Shown here in pieces: positions 42,327 to 51,299 of a stretch of 64,000 nucleotides of DNA; position 1 is the stretch's first letter, and every line of letters begins with the position of its first letter. Source of the stretch: Heritagella_A intestinalis (GTDB lineage: Bacteria; Bacillota; Clostridia; Oscillospirales; Acutalibacteraceae). The notes under the pieces were generated by a model. That model made no database searches. It worked only from the letters and a program-made list of their open reading frames with translations, and had not been told where the DNA came from. Position numbers and translations under genes: made by a program. The DNA lies in NCBI GenBank assembly GCA_904418995.1, contig CAJFQF010000003.1, forward strand, positions 186,001 to 250,000. The letters are read 5' to 3'.

Positions 42327-44333
42327 ATGGGAAAAATCAACGTGCTGGACGCCCATGTGGCGGAGCTCATCGCCGCCGGCGAGGTGGTAGAGCGGCCGGC
42401 CTCCGTCATCAAAGAGATGGTGGAGAACGCCATTGACGCCGGGGCCACGGCGGTGACGGTGGAAATCAAAAATGGCGGCGTTTCCTATATGCGGGTGGCG
42501 GACAACGGCTCGGGCATTGCCCGGGAGGATGTGCCGGTGGCCTTTCTGCGCCACGCTACCAGCAAGGTGTCCGGCCAGTCGGATTTGGAGGCCATCGGCA
42601 CCCTGGGCTTCCGGGGAGAGGCGCTGGCCTCCATTGCGGCGGTGGCCCGGGTGGAGCTGCTGACCCGCACCCAGGAGGAAGCTGTCGGCACCCGGTATGT
42701 GGTGGAAGGGGGCGAGGAAAAGCTCCTGGACGACGCCGGCTGTCCCCAGGGAAGCACCTTCCTCATCCGGGACCTGTTTTACAACACCCCGGCCCGGATG
42801 AAGTTCCTGAAAAAGGACGTCACCGAGGCCAATGCCGTGGCCGGTGTGCTGGACAAAATCGCCCTGTCTCACCCGGAAATCTCCCTGCGGTTTATCCGGG
42901 AGGGCAAGGAGCAGCTCCACACCCCCGGGGACGGGAAGCTCCAATCGGCCATCTATGCGGTGTATGGCCGGGAGTTCACCCGGGGCCTCATGCCCGTGGA
43001 CTACACCCTGAACCATGTGCGGGTGTGGGGATTTGTCAGCCGCCCGGCCAACAGCCGACCCAACCGGAGTATGCAGCAGTTCTTTATCAACGGCCGGTAT
43101 GTAAAGAGCCGCACCGCTATGGCGGCCTTGGAGGAGGCCTTTAAGGGCAGCGTCATGGTGGGGAAGTTCCCCGCCTGTGTCCTGCATCTGGAAATGTCCT
43201 TCCAGGCGGTGGACGTCAACGTCCATCCGGCCAAGCTGGAAGTGCGCTTTGTCAATGAACGCCCGGTGTTTGACGCGGTGTATCACGGGGTGAAATCCGC
43301 CCTGCAAAAGGAGGACCGGCCCAAGGAAGTGACCCTCCAAGGGCAGAGGGAGCTGCTCCGGCCTGCATCGCCGGAGATTCGGGGGGAGCAGATTTCTCTG
43401 GGCGAAAGCCCCCGACAGGAAGCCCCAGCCCATCCCGTGGCCGCCAAAGAGGCCCTGCGGCCCATGACTATGCCCTCCCTGACCCCTTCGGCCCCCAAGC
43501 CGGAAATCAAGGCAAAGCCGGTGTTTTCCTCGGAGATGCTGCAGGACAGCAGCCGCTCCCCCTATCGGGCTGTGCCGCTTACGTCGCCGGCTTCTTCGGA
43601 AACCGCCCCTGCTCCGGAATACTTCCCGGCGGAGCAGCCAACAGTCCCTCCCCAGGAGGAACCCCTGGCGGGGCCCCAGCTGGCAGAAGCCGCCGTCCCG
43701 CCGGTTCCGGAAGAAGCACCAGCTGCCCCGGAGCCGGAAAAGGCCCCTTCGGCCTCGCCGACTCCACCGGCCCGGCTTATCGGGGAGGCCTTTGGCACCT
43801 ATCTTCTCCTGCAGCAGGGAGACGATCAGCTGGTGGTCATCGACAAGCACGCCGCCCACGAGCGATTGCTCTATGAAAAGCTCCGGAAAGAGGGCGGCGG
43901 CGCCCAGGCCCAGATGCTCCTGGAGCCGGCGGCGGTGACTCTGGACAAAAACGAATACGCCGCGGTCCTGGGGGCCAAGGAGCTCTTCGCCCAGGCGGGC
44001 TTTGAGGTGGAGGACTTTGGCGGCGGCACGGTGCTGGTGCGCAGCGCGCCCCTCTCCCTGGACCGAGAGGACGCAGCCTCGGCGGTGATGGAAATGGCGG
44101 GGTATCTGCTTTCCTCCCGCCGGGACCTGACCACCGAGCATCTGGATTGGCTCTATCACAATATTGCCTGCCGGGCGGCGGTGAAAGCCGGGGATTTCAG
44201 CTCTCCCCAAGAGTTGGAGGCTCTGGCCCGGCAGCTTCGGGAAAACCCCGATGTGCGGTATTGCCCCCACGGCAGGCCGGTTTCGGTGGTCATCACCCGC
44301 CGGGAATTGGAGAAGCAGTTTGGCCGGGTGTAA
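42327..44333 (+). CDS. mutL: DNA mismatch repair protein MutL
   Basis: A 668-residue MutL. GHKL ATPase motifs: EMVENAIDAGAT, DNGSGI, FLRHATSK, LGFRGEALASI. Residues about 330-480 are a Pro/Ala/Glu-rich linker. The C-terminal domain has DKHAAHERLLYE, the DQHA(x)2E(x)4E endonuclease motif with Lys for Gln, and ends in CPHGRPVSV, a CPHGRP zinc-site motif, so this is a nicking-type MutL. ATG 42327 has GAAAGGAG 9 nt upstream; GTG 42318 overlaps that SD. Confidence 0.96.
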   Translation: MGKINVLDAHVAELIAAGEVVERPASVIKEMVENAIDAGATAVTVEIKNGGVSYMRVADNGSGIAREDVPVAFLRHATSKVSGQSDLEAIGTLGFRGEALASIAAVARVELLTRTQEEAVGTRYVVEGGEEKLLDDAGCPQGSTFLIRDLFYNTPARMKFLKKDVTEANAVAGVLDKIALSHPEISLRFIREGKEQLHTPGDGKLQSAIYAVYGREFTRGLMPVDYTLNHVRVWGFVSRPANSRPNRSMQQFFINGRYVKSRTAMAALEEAFKGSVMVGKFPACVLHLEMSFQAVDVNVHPAKLEVRFVNERPVFDAVYHGVKSALQKEDRPKEVTLQGQRELLRPASPEIRGEQISLGESPRQEAPAHPVAAKEALRPMTMPSLTPSAPKPEIKAKPVFSSEMLQDSSRSPYRAVPLTSPASSETAPAPEYFPAEQPTVPPQEEPLAGPQLAEAAVPPVPEEAPAAPEPEKAPSASPTPPARLIGEAFGTYLLLQQGDDQLVVIDKHAAHERLLYEKLRKEGGGAQAQMLLEPAAVTLDKNEYAAVLGAKELFAQAGFEVEDFGGGTVLVRSAPLSLDREDAASAVMEMAGYLLSSRRDLTTEHLDWLYHNIACRAAVKAGDFSSPQELEALARQLRENPDVRYCPHGRPVSVVITRRELEKQFGRV

Positions 44334-44410
44334 ACCGGCAGGGTTCGGCCTTTTTCCCGGGCAGAATCTGCTATCATGGCCCGGAAAAGGGCGAGGAAAG
44401 GAGGAGCGGG

Positions 44411-45400
44411 ATGGAACAGGAAGAGAAGAAAATCCCCGTGGCAGTGGTGGCAGGCCCCACCGCCTCGGGAAAGACCGCTTTGGCGGCGGCCTTTGCCAAG
44501 GCCCACAACGGCGAGGTGGTGTCGGCGGATTCCATGCAGGTGTATGCGGGGATGCCCATCGGCACGGCCCAGCCGGAGGAATCGGAAAAGCTGGGGGTGC
44601 CCCACCATCTCATTGGGTTTCTCTCTCCGGAGCGGGCCTTCAGCGTGGCGGACTATGTGGAGGCTGCCGGGGCCTGCATCGCGGACATTCACCGCCGGGG
44701 GAAGCTCCCGGTGGTGGCCGGAGGCACGGGGCTGTATATCCGCTCCCTGCTCCACGGCGTCCGGTTTGCCCAGATGCCGGAGGACTCGGCCCTGCGCCAG
44801 GAGCTGAGCCGCCGGGCGGAGGAATCGCCCCAGGCCCTGTGGGAGGAGCTCCGGCAGGCAGACCCGGAAGCGGCGGCAGCCATCCACCCCAACAACCGGA
44901 AGCGGGTGGTTCGGGCATTGGAGGTGTACCGCCTTACCGGCGTCCCCTTTTCCGTCCAGTCCCGGCAGGCGGTGCCGGAGGACTCCCCTTACCGCTGGGC
45001 CATCGTGGGCCTGGGCTTTCACGACCGGGAAGCCCTGTATGGCCGCATTAACCGGCGGGTGGATGTGATGCTGGAAAAGGGCCTGCTGGAAGAAGCCCAG
45101 GGCTTTTTCCAAAAGGGCCCCGGGGCCACGGCGGTCCAGGCCATCGGCTATAAAGAGCTGGCCCCCTATTTCCGGGGGGAGATTCCCCTGGAAGCGGCGG
45201 CGGAGAATATCCGCCGGGAAACCCGCCGGTACGCCAAGCGGCAGCTCACCTGGTTCCGCCGGGAGGAAGGGCTGCACTGGCTCTATGTGGACGAGCCTGG
45301 GGGAATGGAGCGATTGCTGGCCCAGGCAGAAGCGATTTTCCGGCAGGAGGGAATCCTGCCCTGGGTAAAGGAGGATGGAACATGGCCCGAAAACAGGTAG
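44411..45400 (+). CDS. miaA: tRNA dimethylallyltransferase
   Basis: A 329-residue enzyme that prenylates A37 of tRNAs reading UNN codons (i6A37), the substrate of MiaB. P-loop VVAGPTASGKTALA, SADSMQVYAGMPIGTAQP, VVAGGTGLYIRSLL, IHPNNRKRVVRALEVY and TRRYAKRQLTWFRRE are all present. The ATG at 44411 has AAAGGAGGAG 6 nt upstream. The C-terminal 6 codons overlap the start of the next gene. Confidence 0.96.
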   Translation: MEQEEKKIPVAVVAGPTASGKTALAAAFAKAHNGEVVSADSMQVYAGMPIGTAQPEESEKLGVPHHLIGFLSPERAFSVADYVEAAGACIADIHRRGKLPVVAGGTGLYIRSLLHGVRFAQMPEDSALRQELSRRAEESPQALWEELRQADPEAAAAIHPNNRKRVVRALEVYRLTGVPFSVQSRQAVPEDSPYRWAIVGLGFHDREALYGRINRRVDVMLEKGLLEEAQGFFQKGPGATAVQAIGYKELAPYFRGEIPLEAAAENIRRETRRYAKRQLTWFRREEGLHWLYVDEPGGMERLLAQAEAIFRQEGILPWVKEDGTWPENR

Positions 45401-46716
45401 AAGTGGGGAGAAAAGCCCCTATGATCCGCAGGATTGCTTCTGCGGTTGTCGCGTTTCTGATCCTGTTTTACATCGGCTACCAGATCTGGTCGGCCAATTA
45501 TCAGAGCATCCGCTTTGAAACTGCCAACTGGGCCACGGTGGCGGATTCCTTCCAGACCACCGGCTATGCCATCCGGCAGGAGACCCTGATTACCCAGGAC
45601 AATACCCAGGGCGTAGTGGGATACCGGCTGGAAGACGGGGAAAAGGTCTCCCAGGGCGGCGCGGTGGCGGATATTTTTTCCAATGAGGACGCCGCAGCAG
45701 CTGTGCAGCAGTCGGAGCAGCTGGAAGCGGAGATTCAGCGCTTGGAGAGCCTGGACGACCGGGGCAACACCTACGCCCAGGATATTCAGCAGATTGACGA
45801 GCGGCTGGACCAGGCTATGGAGGAGCTCATGGAGGCCGTGCAGAGCCGGGACGCCGAGGCCATCTCCCAGGCCCGGGAAGAGGCCGCCTATCAGATCAGC
45901 CAGCGCCAGATTGCCACCGGGGAGAACGTGGATTACACGTCCCGATTGGAATCCCTGAAGGCCCAAAAGCAGGAGCTGGACCAGCAGGCCTCGGCGGTTT
46001 CCGGACAGATTACCGCCCCCACTTCCGGCTATTTTTCCAGCACCACCGACGGCTGGGAGCAGGTGTTTGATTATGACAGCGCCTTGGAACTGACGCCGGA
46101 GGACCTGCAAAAGGAGTATGAGCCCCAGGAGACGCCGGAAAATGTGGTGGGAAAAATTACCGGGGAATTCAACTGGTACTTTGCCTGTGTGGTGGATGCC
46201 GGCACGGCCCTGAAGCTCCAGGAGTCCCAGGAGGTGGAACTCTCCCTGCCCTTTGCCACTACGGAAAAAATCCGCGCCACCATTGCGGCCATTAACCAGC
46301 CGGATCTGGAAGGGGACGCCGCCGTAATCCTGGAATGCCGCACCATGAATTCCATGCTGGCCAACATCCGGCAGGAAACCGTGCAGGTGGATATCCGCTC
46401 CTATTCCGGGGTTCTGGTGAGCCAGCAGGCCATTCACTTTGAGACGGTGGAGGAAACCGTTACCGACGCCAACGGCAAAGAGCGCACCGTGACCCACGAA
46501 AATGTCATGGGAGTCTATGTGCGCAGCGGGGGCCAGCTCCATTTTGTCCAGGTGTTCTCTGATATTTCGGTAAACGGCTATGCGGTGTGCTATACCAATC
46601 TGCAGGAACCGGGGAAAGAATACCTTTTGGAGCAGCTGGTGACAGACGAGACCATCCAGCTGAATGACGAAGTTGCCGTAGAAGGGAAGGATCTATATGA
46701 CGGAAAAGTTGTCTGA
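45382..46716 (+). CDS. HlyD-like membrane-fusion/adaptor protein of the division cluster
   Basis: A 444-residue single-span protein: short basic N-terminus, TM (about 15-37), a split barrel-sandwich hybrid (about 60-95 and 205-240: VVGYRLEDGEKVSQGGAVADI ... GQITAPTSGYFSS), a coiled coil between them (about 105-200) and a beta-rich C-terminal part. This is the HlyD/MFP adaptor layout, though no exporter gene is nearby. It overlaps miaA by 19 nt and the YggS gene by 20 nt. Its place just before yggS-sepF hints at an envelope or division role; function is unknown. Confidence 0.82.
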   Translation: MARKQVEVGRKAPMIRRIASAVVAFLILFYIGYQIWSANYQSIRFETANWATVADSFQTTGYAIRQETLITQDNTQGVVGYRLEDGEKVSQGGAVADIFSNEDAAAAVQQSEQLEAEIQRLESLDDRGNTYAQDIQQIDERLDQAMEELMEAVQSRDAEAISQAREEAAYQISQRQIATGENVDYTSRLESLKAQKQELDQQASAVSGQITAPTSGYFSSTTDGWEQVFDYDSALELTPEDLQKEYEPQETPENVVGKITGEFNWYFACVVDAGTALKLQESQEVELSLPFATTEKIRATIAAINQPDLEGDAAVILECRTMNSMLANIRQETVQVDIRSYSGVLVSQQAIHFETVEETVTDANGKERTVTHENVMGVYVRSGGQLHFVQVFSDISVNGYAVCYTNLQEPGKEYLLEQLVTDETIQLNDEVAVEGKDLYDGKVV

Positions 46717-47437
46717 GGAGCGCATGGCCCGATGCCGGGCAGTGGAGGAAAACCTGGCGGACATCCGCGCCCGGATTGCCCGGGCGGCGGAGGCTTCCGG
46801 CCGGAAAGGGGAGGACGTCATCCTGCTGGCGGCCACCAAGACCGTGCCGGTGGAGGTCATTAACCACGCCATCCGCCTGGGAGTGGATTTTATCGGGGAA
46901 AACCGGGTCCAGGAGTTGGAAGAGAAATACGACCGTTTGGAGCGGGACAAGTGCCAGGTTCACTTTATCGGCCATTTGCAGACCAACAAGGTGAAAAACC
47001 TGGTGGGCCGGGTGGATATGATTCAGTCAGTGGACAGCGTCCGGCTGGCCAAGGAAATTTCCCGCCTTTCCGTGCAGCGGGGGGTCAATACCCGGGTTTT
47101 GCTGGAAGTGAACATCGGCCGGGAGGAAAATAAATCCGGGGTTCTGCCGGAAGCGCTGGAGGACCTGCTGGGGGAAATCACCGGGATGCCGGCAATTTCC
47201 GTGTGCGGGTTGATGGCGATTCCGCCAATTTGCGAGGAAACAGAGCGTTTGCGGAATTATTTTTCTTTGATGGCTGAATATTTTGTTGACATAAAGCGTA
47301 AAAAAAGTGATAATGTAGCCATGGAGTATTTATCCATGGGGATGTCCGGGGACTTTGAGGAGGCCATTCTGTGCGGCGCCAATATGGTCCGGGTCGGTTC
47401 GTCCCTGTTTGGCCGGCGGCAATATCCCGCCCGCTGA
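46697..47437 (+). CDS. YggS/PLPBP family PLP-binding protein
   Basis: A 246-residue single-domain PLP protein with the alanine-racemase N-terminal barrel fold. Lys48 in LLAATKTVP binds PLP; FIGENRVQELEEK, HFIGHLQTNKVK, LEVNIGREENKSG and SMGMSGDFEEAI(x)CGANMVRVGS complete the signature. The family keeps PLP and amino-acid pools balanced and has no known reaction. It precedes sepF as in most Firmicutes (ylmE-sepF). Confidence 0.95.
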   Translation: MTEKLSEERMARCRAVEENLADIRARIARAAEASGRKGEDVILLAATKTVPVEVINHAIRLGVDFIGENRVQELEEKYDRLERDKCQVHFIGHLQTNKVKNLVGRVDMIQSVDSVRLAKEISRLSVQRGVNTRVLLEVNIGREENKSGVLPEALEDLLGEITGMPAISVCGLMAIPPICEETERLRNYFSLMAEYFVDIKRKKSDNVAMEYLSMGMSGDFEEAILCGANMVRVGSSLFGRRQYPAR

Positions 47438-47475
47438 ATAATGCATAACGATCTATCATTAAGGAGGAATTTGTA

Positions 47476-47931
47476 ATGTCTGGTTTTGTCGATAAGTTTC
47501 ATAAGATGTGGAATCCCCCCGATGACGAGGTGGATTACGTGTATGACGAAGAGGCGGAGATGGAGGAAGAGACGGTTCGGGAAGAGCCTGCTCCCCGCCG
47601 TGGAAGAGCTGCCCAGGGGGGCAATGTAGTTCCCATGCCCTCGGCTTCCCGGGATTTGCAGGTGGTGCTCTTTAAGCCCGAGAACTTTGGCGAAGAAACC
47701 CGGGCCATCGCCGATGAACTGCTGAAACGGCATACGGCGGTGCTGAATCTGGAAGATACCCAGAAGGATGTTTCCCGCCGGATTATCGATTTCCTCAGCG
47801 GCGTGGCCTACTCCCAGGGAGGAAAAATCAAGCGGGTTTCCAGCTGCACCTACATCATCACCCCCGACAATGTGGACCTTTCCGGTGACGAAGTGATGGA
47901 CGAGCTGGAAAACAACGGCCTCTATGTATAA
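47476..47931 (+). CDS. sepF: Cell division protein SepF
   Basis: A 151-residue protein that tethers FtsZ to the membrane. N-terminal amphipathic segment MSGFVDKFHKMW, an acidic, then Pro/Arg linker (about 15-55), and the SepF core (VVLFKPENFGEETRAIADEL, VLNLEDTQKDVSRRIIDFLSG, YIITPDNVDL). AAGGAGG precedes the ATG by 8 nt. Its end overlaps the next gene by 8 nt. Confidence 0.96.
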   Translation: MSGFVDKFHKMWNPPDDEVDYVYDEEAEMEEETVREEPAPRRGRAAQGGNVVPMPSASRDLQVVLFKPENFGEETRAIADELLKRHTAVLNLEDTQKDVSRRIIDFLSGVAYSQGGKIKRVSSCTYIITPDNVDLSGDEVMDELENNGLYV

Positions 47932-48673
47932 TCAGCCGGAAGACCAATGGCTGGAAGCCCGCCTGCGGGACGCCATGCGCCAGAGCGCCCACAGGCCCTG
48001 CTTTGTGGGCTTTCTGGATGAACGGGAGGCCGCCCTGGCCAGACGGCTGGTGCGCAGCGAAGGCTTTGTAAACGGCTGTTTTTGGGGCGGCTATGAAGAC
48101 AGTGAACGGGTCATGTTCGGCGCCTTTCCCGATTATTTGGAGCCGGACCCGGCCCTGTTTCCCCTGCAAGCCATTACCCTGCGGTTTCGCCCCTGTGATT
48201 CCCTGAACCATCGGGATTTCCTGGGGGCGTTTCTGGGGGCGGGCCTTCAGCGGAACACCTTGGGCGACATCCTGCCGGAGGAAGGGCGCTGCGTGTGCTT
48301 TGCCCGGGAGGAAGCCGCCGCTTTCCTGCTGTCCCAGATTACCCGGATTGGACGGGTTGGGGTGAAGCTCCAGCCTGGGTTTGCAGAACCCCTTCCCCAG
48401 GGAAAGGGGTTTGCGCCGTTCCAAGGGGTCATTGCCTCGCCCCGGCTGGATTGCGTGGTGGCCGCCGCTACCGGCCAGAGCCGGGAAAAGGCTTCCCGCA
48501 TGATTGCGGCGGGGCTGGTGATGAAAAACCACGAGCCGTTGGAGTCACCATCGGCATCGGTGGAAGAGGGGGACGTCCTCTCTATCCGGGGCAAAGGCCG
48601 GTATCTCATTGACCGGCTGGGCCCTGTGACCAAAAAGGGCCGCCTGTCCATTGCCGGGCGTAAGTGTTTATAA
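47924..48673 (+). CDS. YlmH-type S4-domain RNA-binding protein
   Basis: A 249-residue protein. N-terminal YlmH-specific domain (ARRLVRSEGF..., CFWGGYEDSERVMFGAFPDY), and a C-terminal S4 domain from about residue 180 (LDCVVAAATGQSREKASRMIAAGLVMKN ... VEEGDVLSIRGKGR in segments). Recent work on the family links it to rescue of stalled large ribosomal subunits; the division-cluster position is conserved. No SD is needed given its overlap with sepF. Confidence 0.92.
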   Translation: MYNQPEDQWLEARLRDAMRQSAHRPCFVGFLDEREAALARRLVRSEGFVNGCFWGGYEDSERVMFGAFPDYLEPDPALFPLQAITLRFRPCDSLNHRDFLGAFLGAGLQRNTLGDILPEEGRCVCFAREEAAAFLLSQITRIGRVGVKLQPGFAEPLPQGKGFAPFQGVIASPRLDCVVAAATGQSREKASRMIAAGLVMKNHEPLESPSASVEEGDVLSIRGKGRYLIDRLGPVTKKGRLSIAGRKCL

Positions 48674-48710
48674 ATATCGTGCCGCAGAAAACAAGTAAGG
48701 GGGTTTTTGG

Positions 48711-49517
48711 ATGCTCACGTTAAACGATATTATCAATGCGAATTTTAGAAAATCCAACTTTTCCGGCTACAAGTCGGAAGACGTGGATGCGTTTTTGGAT
48801 TTGGTGAAGGATTCCTACGAGCAGCTCATTAAAAAGAATATTGAGCAGAAGGAGCGCCTGACAGCGCTTCAGGCCGAGAATGAGGAGCTGCAGAAGAAAA
48901 TCGAGGTGTTGGCCGAGCGGGTAGAGACCTACCGCAGCGAAGAGGACGACATCAAGAATGCCCTGATCAGCGCCCAGAAGCTGGGAGACGCTTCCGTGCG
49001 GGAGGCCCGGCATAAGGCCGAGATCATCATCAAGGACGCCAACATCAAGGCGGACCGGATTATCGGCACAGCCCAGAGCCAGATTGGGGAGTATGAGCAG
49101 CAGCTGGAGGAAATGAAGCGCCAGGTGTCGGATTTCCGCGCCCAGCTCATGGAAATCTACCGCCAGCACTTGACTCTCATCAGCGCCCTGCCCACCGTCA
49201 AGCAGAAGCCGGCTCCCGAGCCGGAGGCCAGCCAGGAGGAGCCGGCGGAGGCCGCTGCTCCGGCAGAAGAGGCGGCTGCCGCCCCGGAAGAGGCTCCGGC
49301 CCAGACGGAAGAAGCGCCGGTGGAGGCGCCCCAGGAGGCCGCTCCGGCAGAGGAAGAGCCCTTCACCCTGGACGTCACCAGCTTTGAGCCCCCGGCCGAG
49401 GAAGCCCTTCCCACCCGGGACGTCCGGTATGAGGCCATGGACTTCGGCGAGGGCAATGCCCCTTCCCAGAACCCGGAATCCCCCATTGATATTTTTGACA
49501 AGCACCAGCCCCAGTGA
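48711..49517 (+). CDS. divIVA: DivIVA-domain cell-pole/septum protein
   Basis: A 268-residue protein. N-terminal DivIVA membrane-curvature domain (LTLNDIINANFRKSNFSGYK, SEDVDAFLDLV), a long coiled coil to about residue 165, then a low-complexity Ala/Glu/Pro tail (about 165-235) and a short acidic end. The tail is longer than in B. subtilis DivIVA and is made of repeated EEAPAE-like stretches. GTAAGGGGG upstream of ATG. Confidence 0.92.
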   Translation: MLTLNDIINANFRKSNFSGYKSEDVDAFLDLVKDSYEQLIKKNIEQKERLTALQAENEELQKKIEVLAERVETYRSEEDDIKNALISAQKLGDASVREARHKAEIIIKDANIKADRIIGTAQSQIGEYEQQLEEMKRQVSDFRAQLMEIYRQHLTLISALPTVKQKPAPEPEASQEEPAEAAAPAEEAAAAPEEAPAQTEEAPVEAPQEAAPAEEEPFTLDVTSFEPPAEEALPTRDVRYEAMDFGEGNAPSQNPESPIDIFDKHQPQ

Positions 49518-49539
49518 CCTCTGGAAAGGAGGAATTCTA

Positions 49540-50022
49540 TTGCTTATTCTTTCGTTGATCCTGATACTCCTGTTTGTGGCGGGGGATCAAGCCGTCAAAT
49601 ACCTGGCGGTGACTTATTTGCAGCCGGACGGCCCCATGACTGTGATTCCCGGCCTGCTGGAATTCCGGTATGTGGAAAATACCGGGGCAGCTTTCGGCTT
49701 GCTCGGGGACTACACCCTGATCCTCTCCATTATCACAGCGGTTTGCGTGGTGGTGGTGCTGGCCGCCATGATTTTTTATCAGAAGCACAGCTTCTTTTCC
49801 CGGGTTGCCGGCATCCTTATTGTGGGCGGCGGCATCGGCAATCTCATCGACCGTTTTTGGCATGGGTATGTCATTGATTATATCAGCGTATCCTTTTTCC
49901 CGCCGGTGTTCAACTTGGCAGACTGCTTTGTGGTCATTGGCGTGATTCTCTTCCTGATCCATTTCTTCTTCTTTACCAACAAGGACAAGGGACGGGAAAA
50001 GATTATCCGCAGCCGGCGGTGA
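49540..50022 (+). CDS. lspA: Lipoprotein signal peptidase
   Basis: A 160-residue membrane aspartyl protease that removes signal peptides from prolipoproteins. Four TM helices; conserved NTGAAFGLL, GGGIGNLIDR, catalytic Asp113 (VIDYI) and Asp128 (FNLADCF). The TTG at 49540 is chosen for AAAGGAGG 7 nt upstream; a longer open frame back into divIVA is a shadow. Overlaps the pseudouridine synthase gene by 4 nt. Confidence 0.95.
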   Translation: MLILSLILILLFVAGDQAVKYLAVTYLQPDGPMTVIPGLLEFRYVENTGAAFGLLGDYTLILSIITAVCVVVVLAAMIFYQKHSFFSRVAGILIVGGGIGNLIDRFWHGYVIDYISVSFFPPVFNLADCFVVIGVILFLIHFFFFTNKDKGREKIIRSRR

Positions 50023-50972
50023 GTGGCATGGAAGAGAACACCTTCTGCCTGGAAGTGCCGGCAGAAGCCGCTGGCAAGCGCCTGGACGGCTTTTTAGCCG
50101 GGGAGCAGGGTTTAACCCGGTCGGCGGCGCAAAAGCTCATAGAGAGCGGTTGTGTGCTGGTAGAGGGGAAGCCTGCCGCCAAGAGCCTGAAGCTCCAGGC
50201 CGGCTGGCGGGTGGAAGGGGAACTGCCCCAGCCGGAAGAGCTGGCAGTGGAGCCGGAGGACATCCCCCTAGATATCGTCTATGAGGACGCGGACTTGCTG
50301 GTGGTGAATAAGCCCAAGGGCATGGTGGTGCATCCCGCCCCGGGGAACCCCTGTGGGACCCTGGTGAACGCCCTGCTGGCCCATTGCGGCGATTCCCTTT
50401 CCGGCATTAACGGGGTGATCCGTCCCGGCATCGTCCACCGCATTGACAAGGACACCAGCGGCCTGCTCATTGTGGCCAAAAATGATTTTGCCCATCAGGG
50501 CCTGGCGGAGCAGATTCAGGCCCACAGCTTCACCCGGGAATATGAGGCGGTGGTTTACGGCAGCTTCCGGGAGGATTCCGGCACCGTAGACGCCCCCATT
50601 GGCCGCCATCCGGTGGAGCGCAAGCGCATGGCGGTTACGGAGAAGGCTTCCCGCCGGGCGGTGACCCACTTTTGGGTGCTGGCCCGCTATGGAGGTTTCA
50701 CCCATCTCCGCCTGCGGCTGGAAACCGGCCGTACCCACCAGATTCGGGTACACATGGCCTATCTGGGCCACCCCGTGGCCGGCGACCCGGTGTATGGGCC
50801 CCGGAAAGTCATCGCTTCCCTGGAGGGCCAGTGCCTCCACGCCCGGAAAATCGGGTTTATCCATCCCCGCACCGGGAAATACCTGGAATTTACCAGCGAG
50901 CTGCCCCCGTATTTCCAGCGCTTTCTGCGAAGCCTGGGGCAGCCGGCAGAGAGCCTCCCGCCCCTGGGATAG
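50019..50972 (+). CDS. RluD-family RNA pseudouridine synthase
   Basis: A 317-residue enzyme. N-terminal S4 domain (KRLDGFLAGEQGLTRSAAQKLIE), catalytic domain with HRIDKDTSGLL (catalytic Asp143), NKPKGMVVHPAPG, LETGRTHQIRVHMAYLGHPV and GDPVYG. The lspA-rluD order is typical of bacteria (yluD/ylyB in Bacillus). The GTG at 50019 overlaps the lspA stop; ATG at 50028 is an alternative start. Exact rRNA target cannot be read from sequence. Confidence 0.94.
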   Translation: MSGMEENTFCLEVPAEAAGKRLDGFLAGEQGLTRSAAQKLIESGCVLVEGKPAAKSLKLQAGWRVEGELPQPEELAVEPEDIPLDIVYEDADLLVVNKPKGMVVHPAPGNPCGTLVNALLAHCGDSLSGINGVIRPGIVHRIDKDTSGLLIVAKNDFAHQGLAEQIQAHSFTREYEAVVYGSFREDSGTVDAPIGRHPVERKRMAVTEKASRRAVTHFWVLARYGGFTHLRLRLETGRTHQIRVHMAYLGHPVAGDPVYGPRKVIASLEGQCLHARKIGFIHPRTGKYLEFTSELPPYFQRFLRSLGQPAESLPPLG

Positions 50973-51009
50973 CTTTCGAAAAAAAGTCTGTCACACTTTT
51001 TGTCACACC

Positions 51010-51038
51010 TTGTATGCAGCCATTGCTTGGAGTATACT
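51010..51038 (+). promoter_or_regulatory. Promoter of a candidate structured RNA
   Basis: TTGTAT (51010-51015), 17-nt spacer, TATACT (51033-51038), 40 nt after the pseudouridine synthase stop codon. Confidence 0.65.
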
Positions 51039-51044
51039 GTAATG

Positions 51045-51229
51045 GGTGGGGAAGGCTCCCTTTCCCGCTGCGTGATTTCTTCCGCTGTGACGTTTGGGAC
51101 AGACAGCAATCCGGCTATTCTCTTGGGAATGGTGGCGGCTTTATCGGAGCGCAAGAGGGGTTCAGAGGTTCGGCGGAGGACAGAGAGGAAAGAGAAATGC
51201 AATTTTTGCATTTTCCCTTTCCTTTTTTT
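51045..51229 (+). ncRNA. Candidate structured small RNA or long leader
   Basis: No ORF with SD fits this interval, which lies between a promoter and a hairpin plus T-rich tract. CTTTCC (51060-51065) pairs with GGAAAG (51187-51192) and CTTCCGCTG (51079-51087) pairs over 9 bp with CGGCGGAGG (51171-51179), leaving an internal bubble: a rod-like form reminiscent of 6S RNA. Size would be about 170-185 nt. A second -10-like TATACT at 51242 could start the downstream gene separately. It may instead be the leader of that gene. 6S identity is only a guess. Confidence 0.42.
51195..51229 (+). terminator. Possible terminator of the candidate RNA
   Basis: AAATGCAA pairs with TTGCATTT around TTT, followed by T-rich sequence ending in seven T residues. 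Confidence 0.5.
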
Positions 51230-51299
51230 ATGCAAATGTGGTATACTGGGAAACAGAATATGACAGCGGAGAAATTCCGCCAGGAAAGGAGAAGTTTCC

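Noticed and set aside
50973..51045. T-box or known metabolite riboswitch before the epimerase gene
   Set aside because: A GGGTGG stretch near 51044 recalls a T-box, but the rest of the T-box sequence and the specifier loop are missing, and no other riboswitch core fits.
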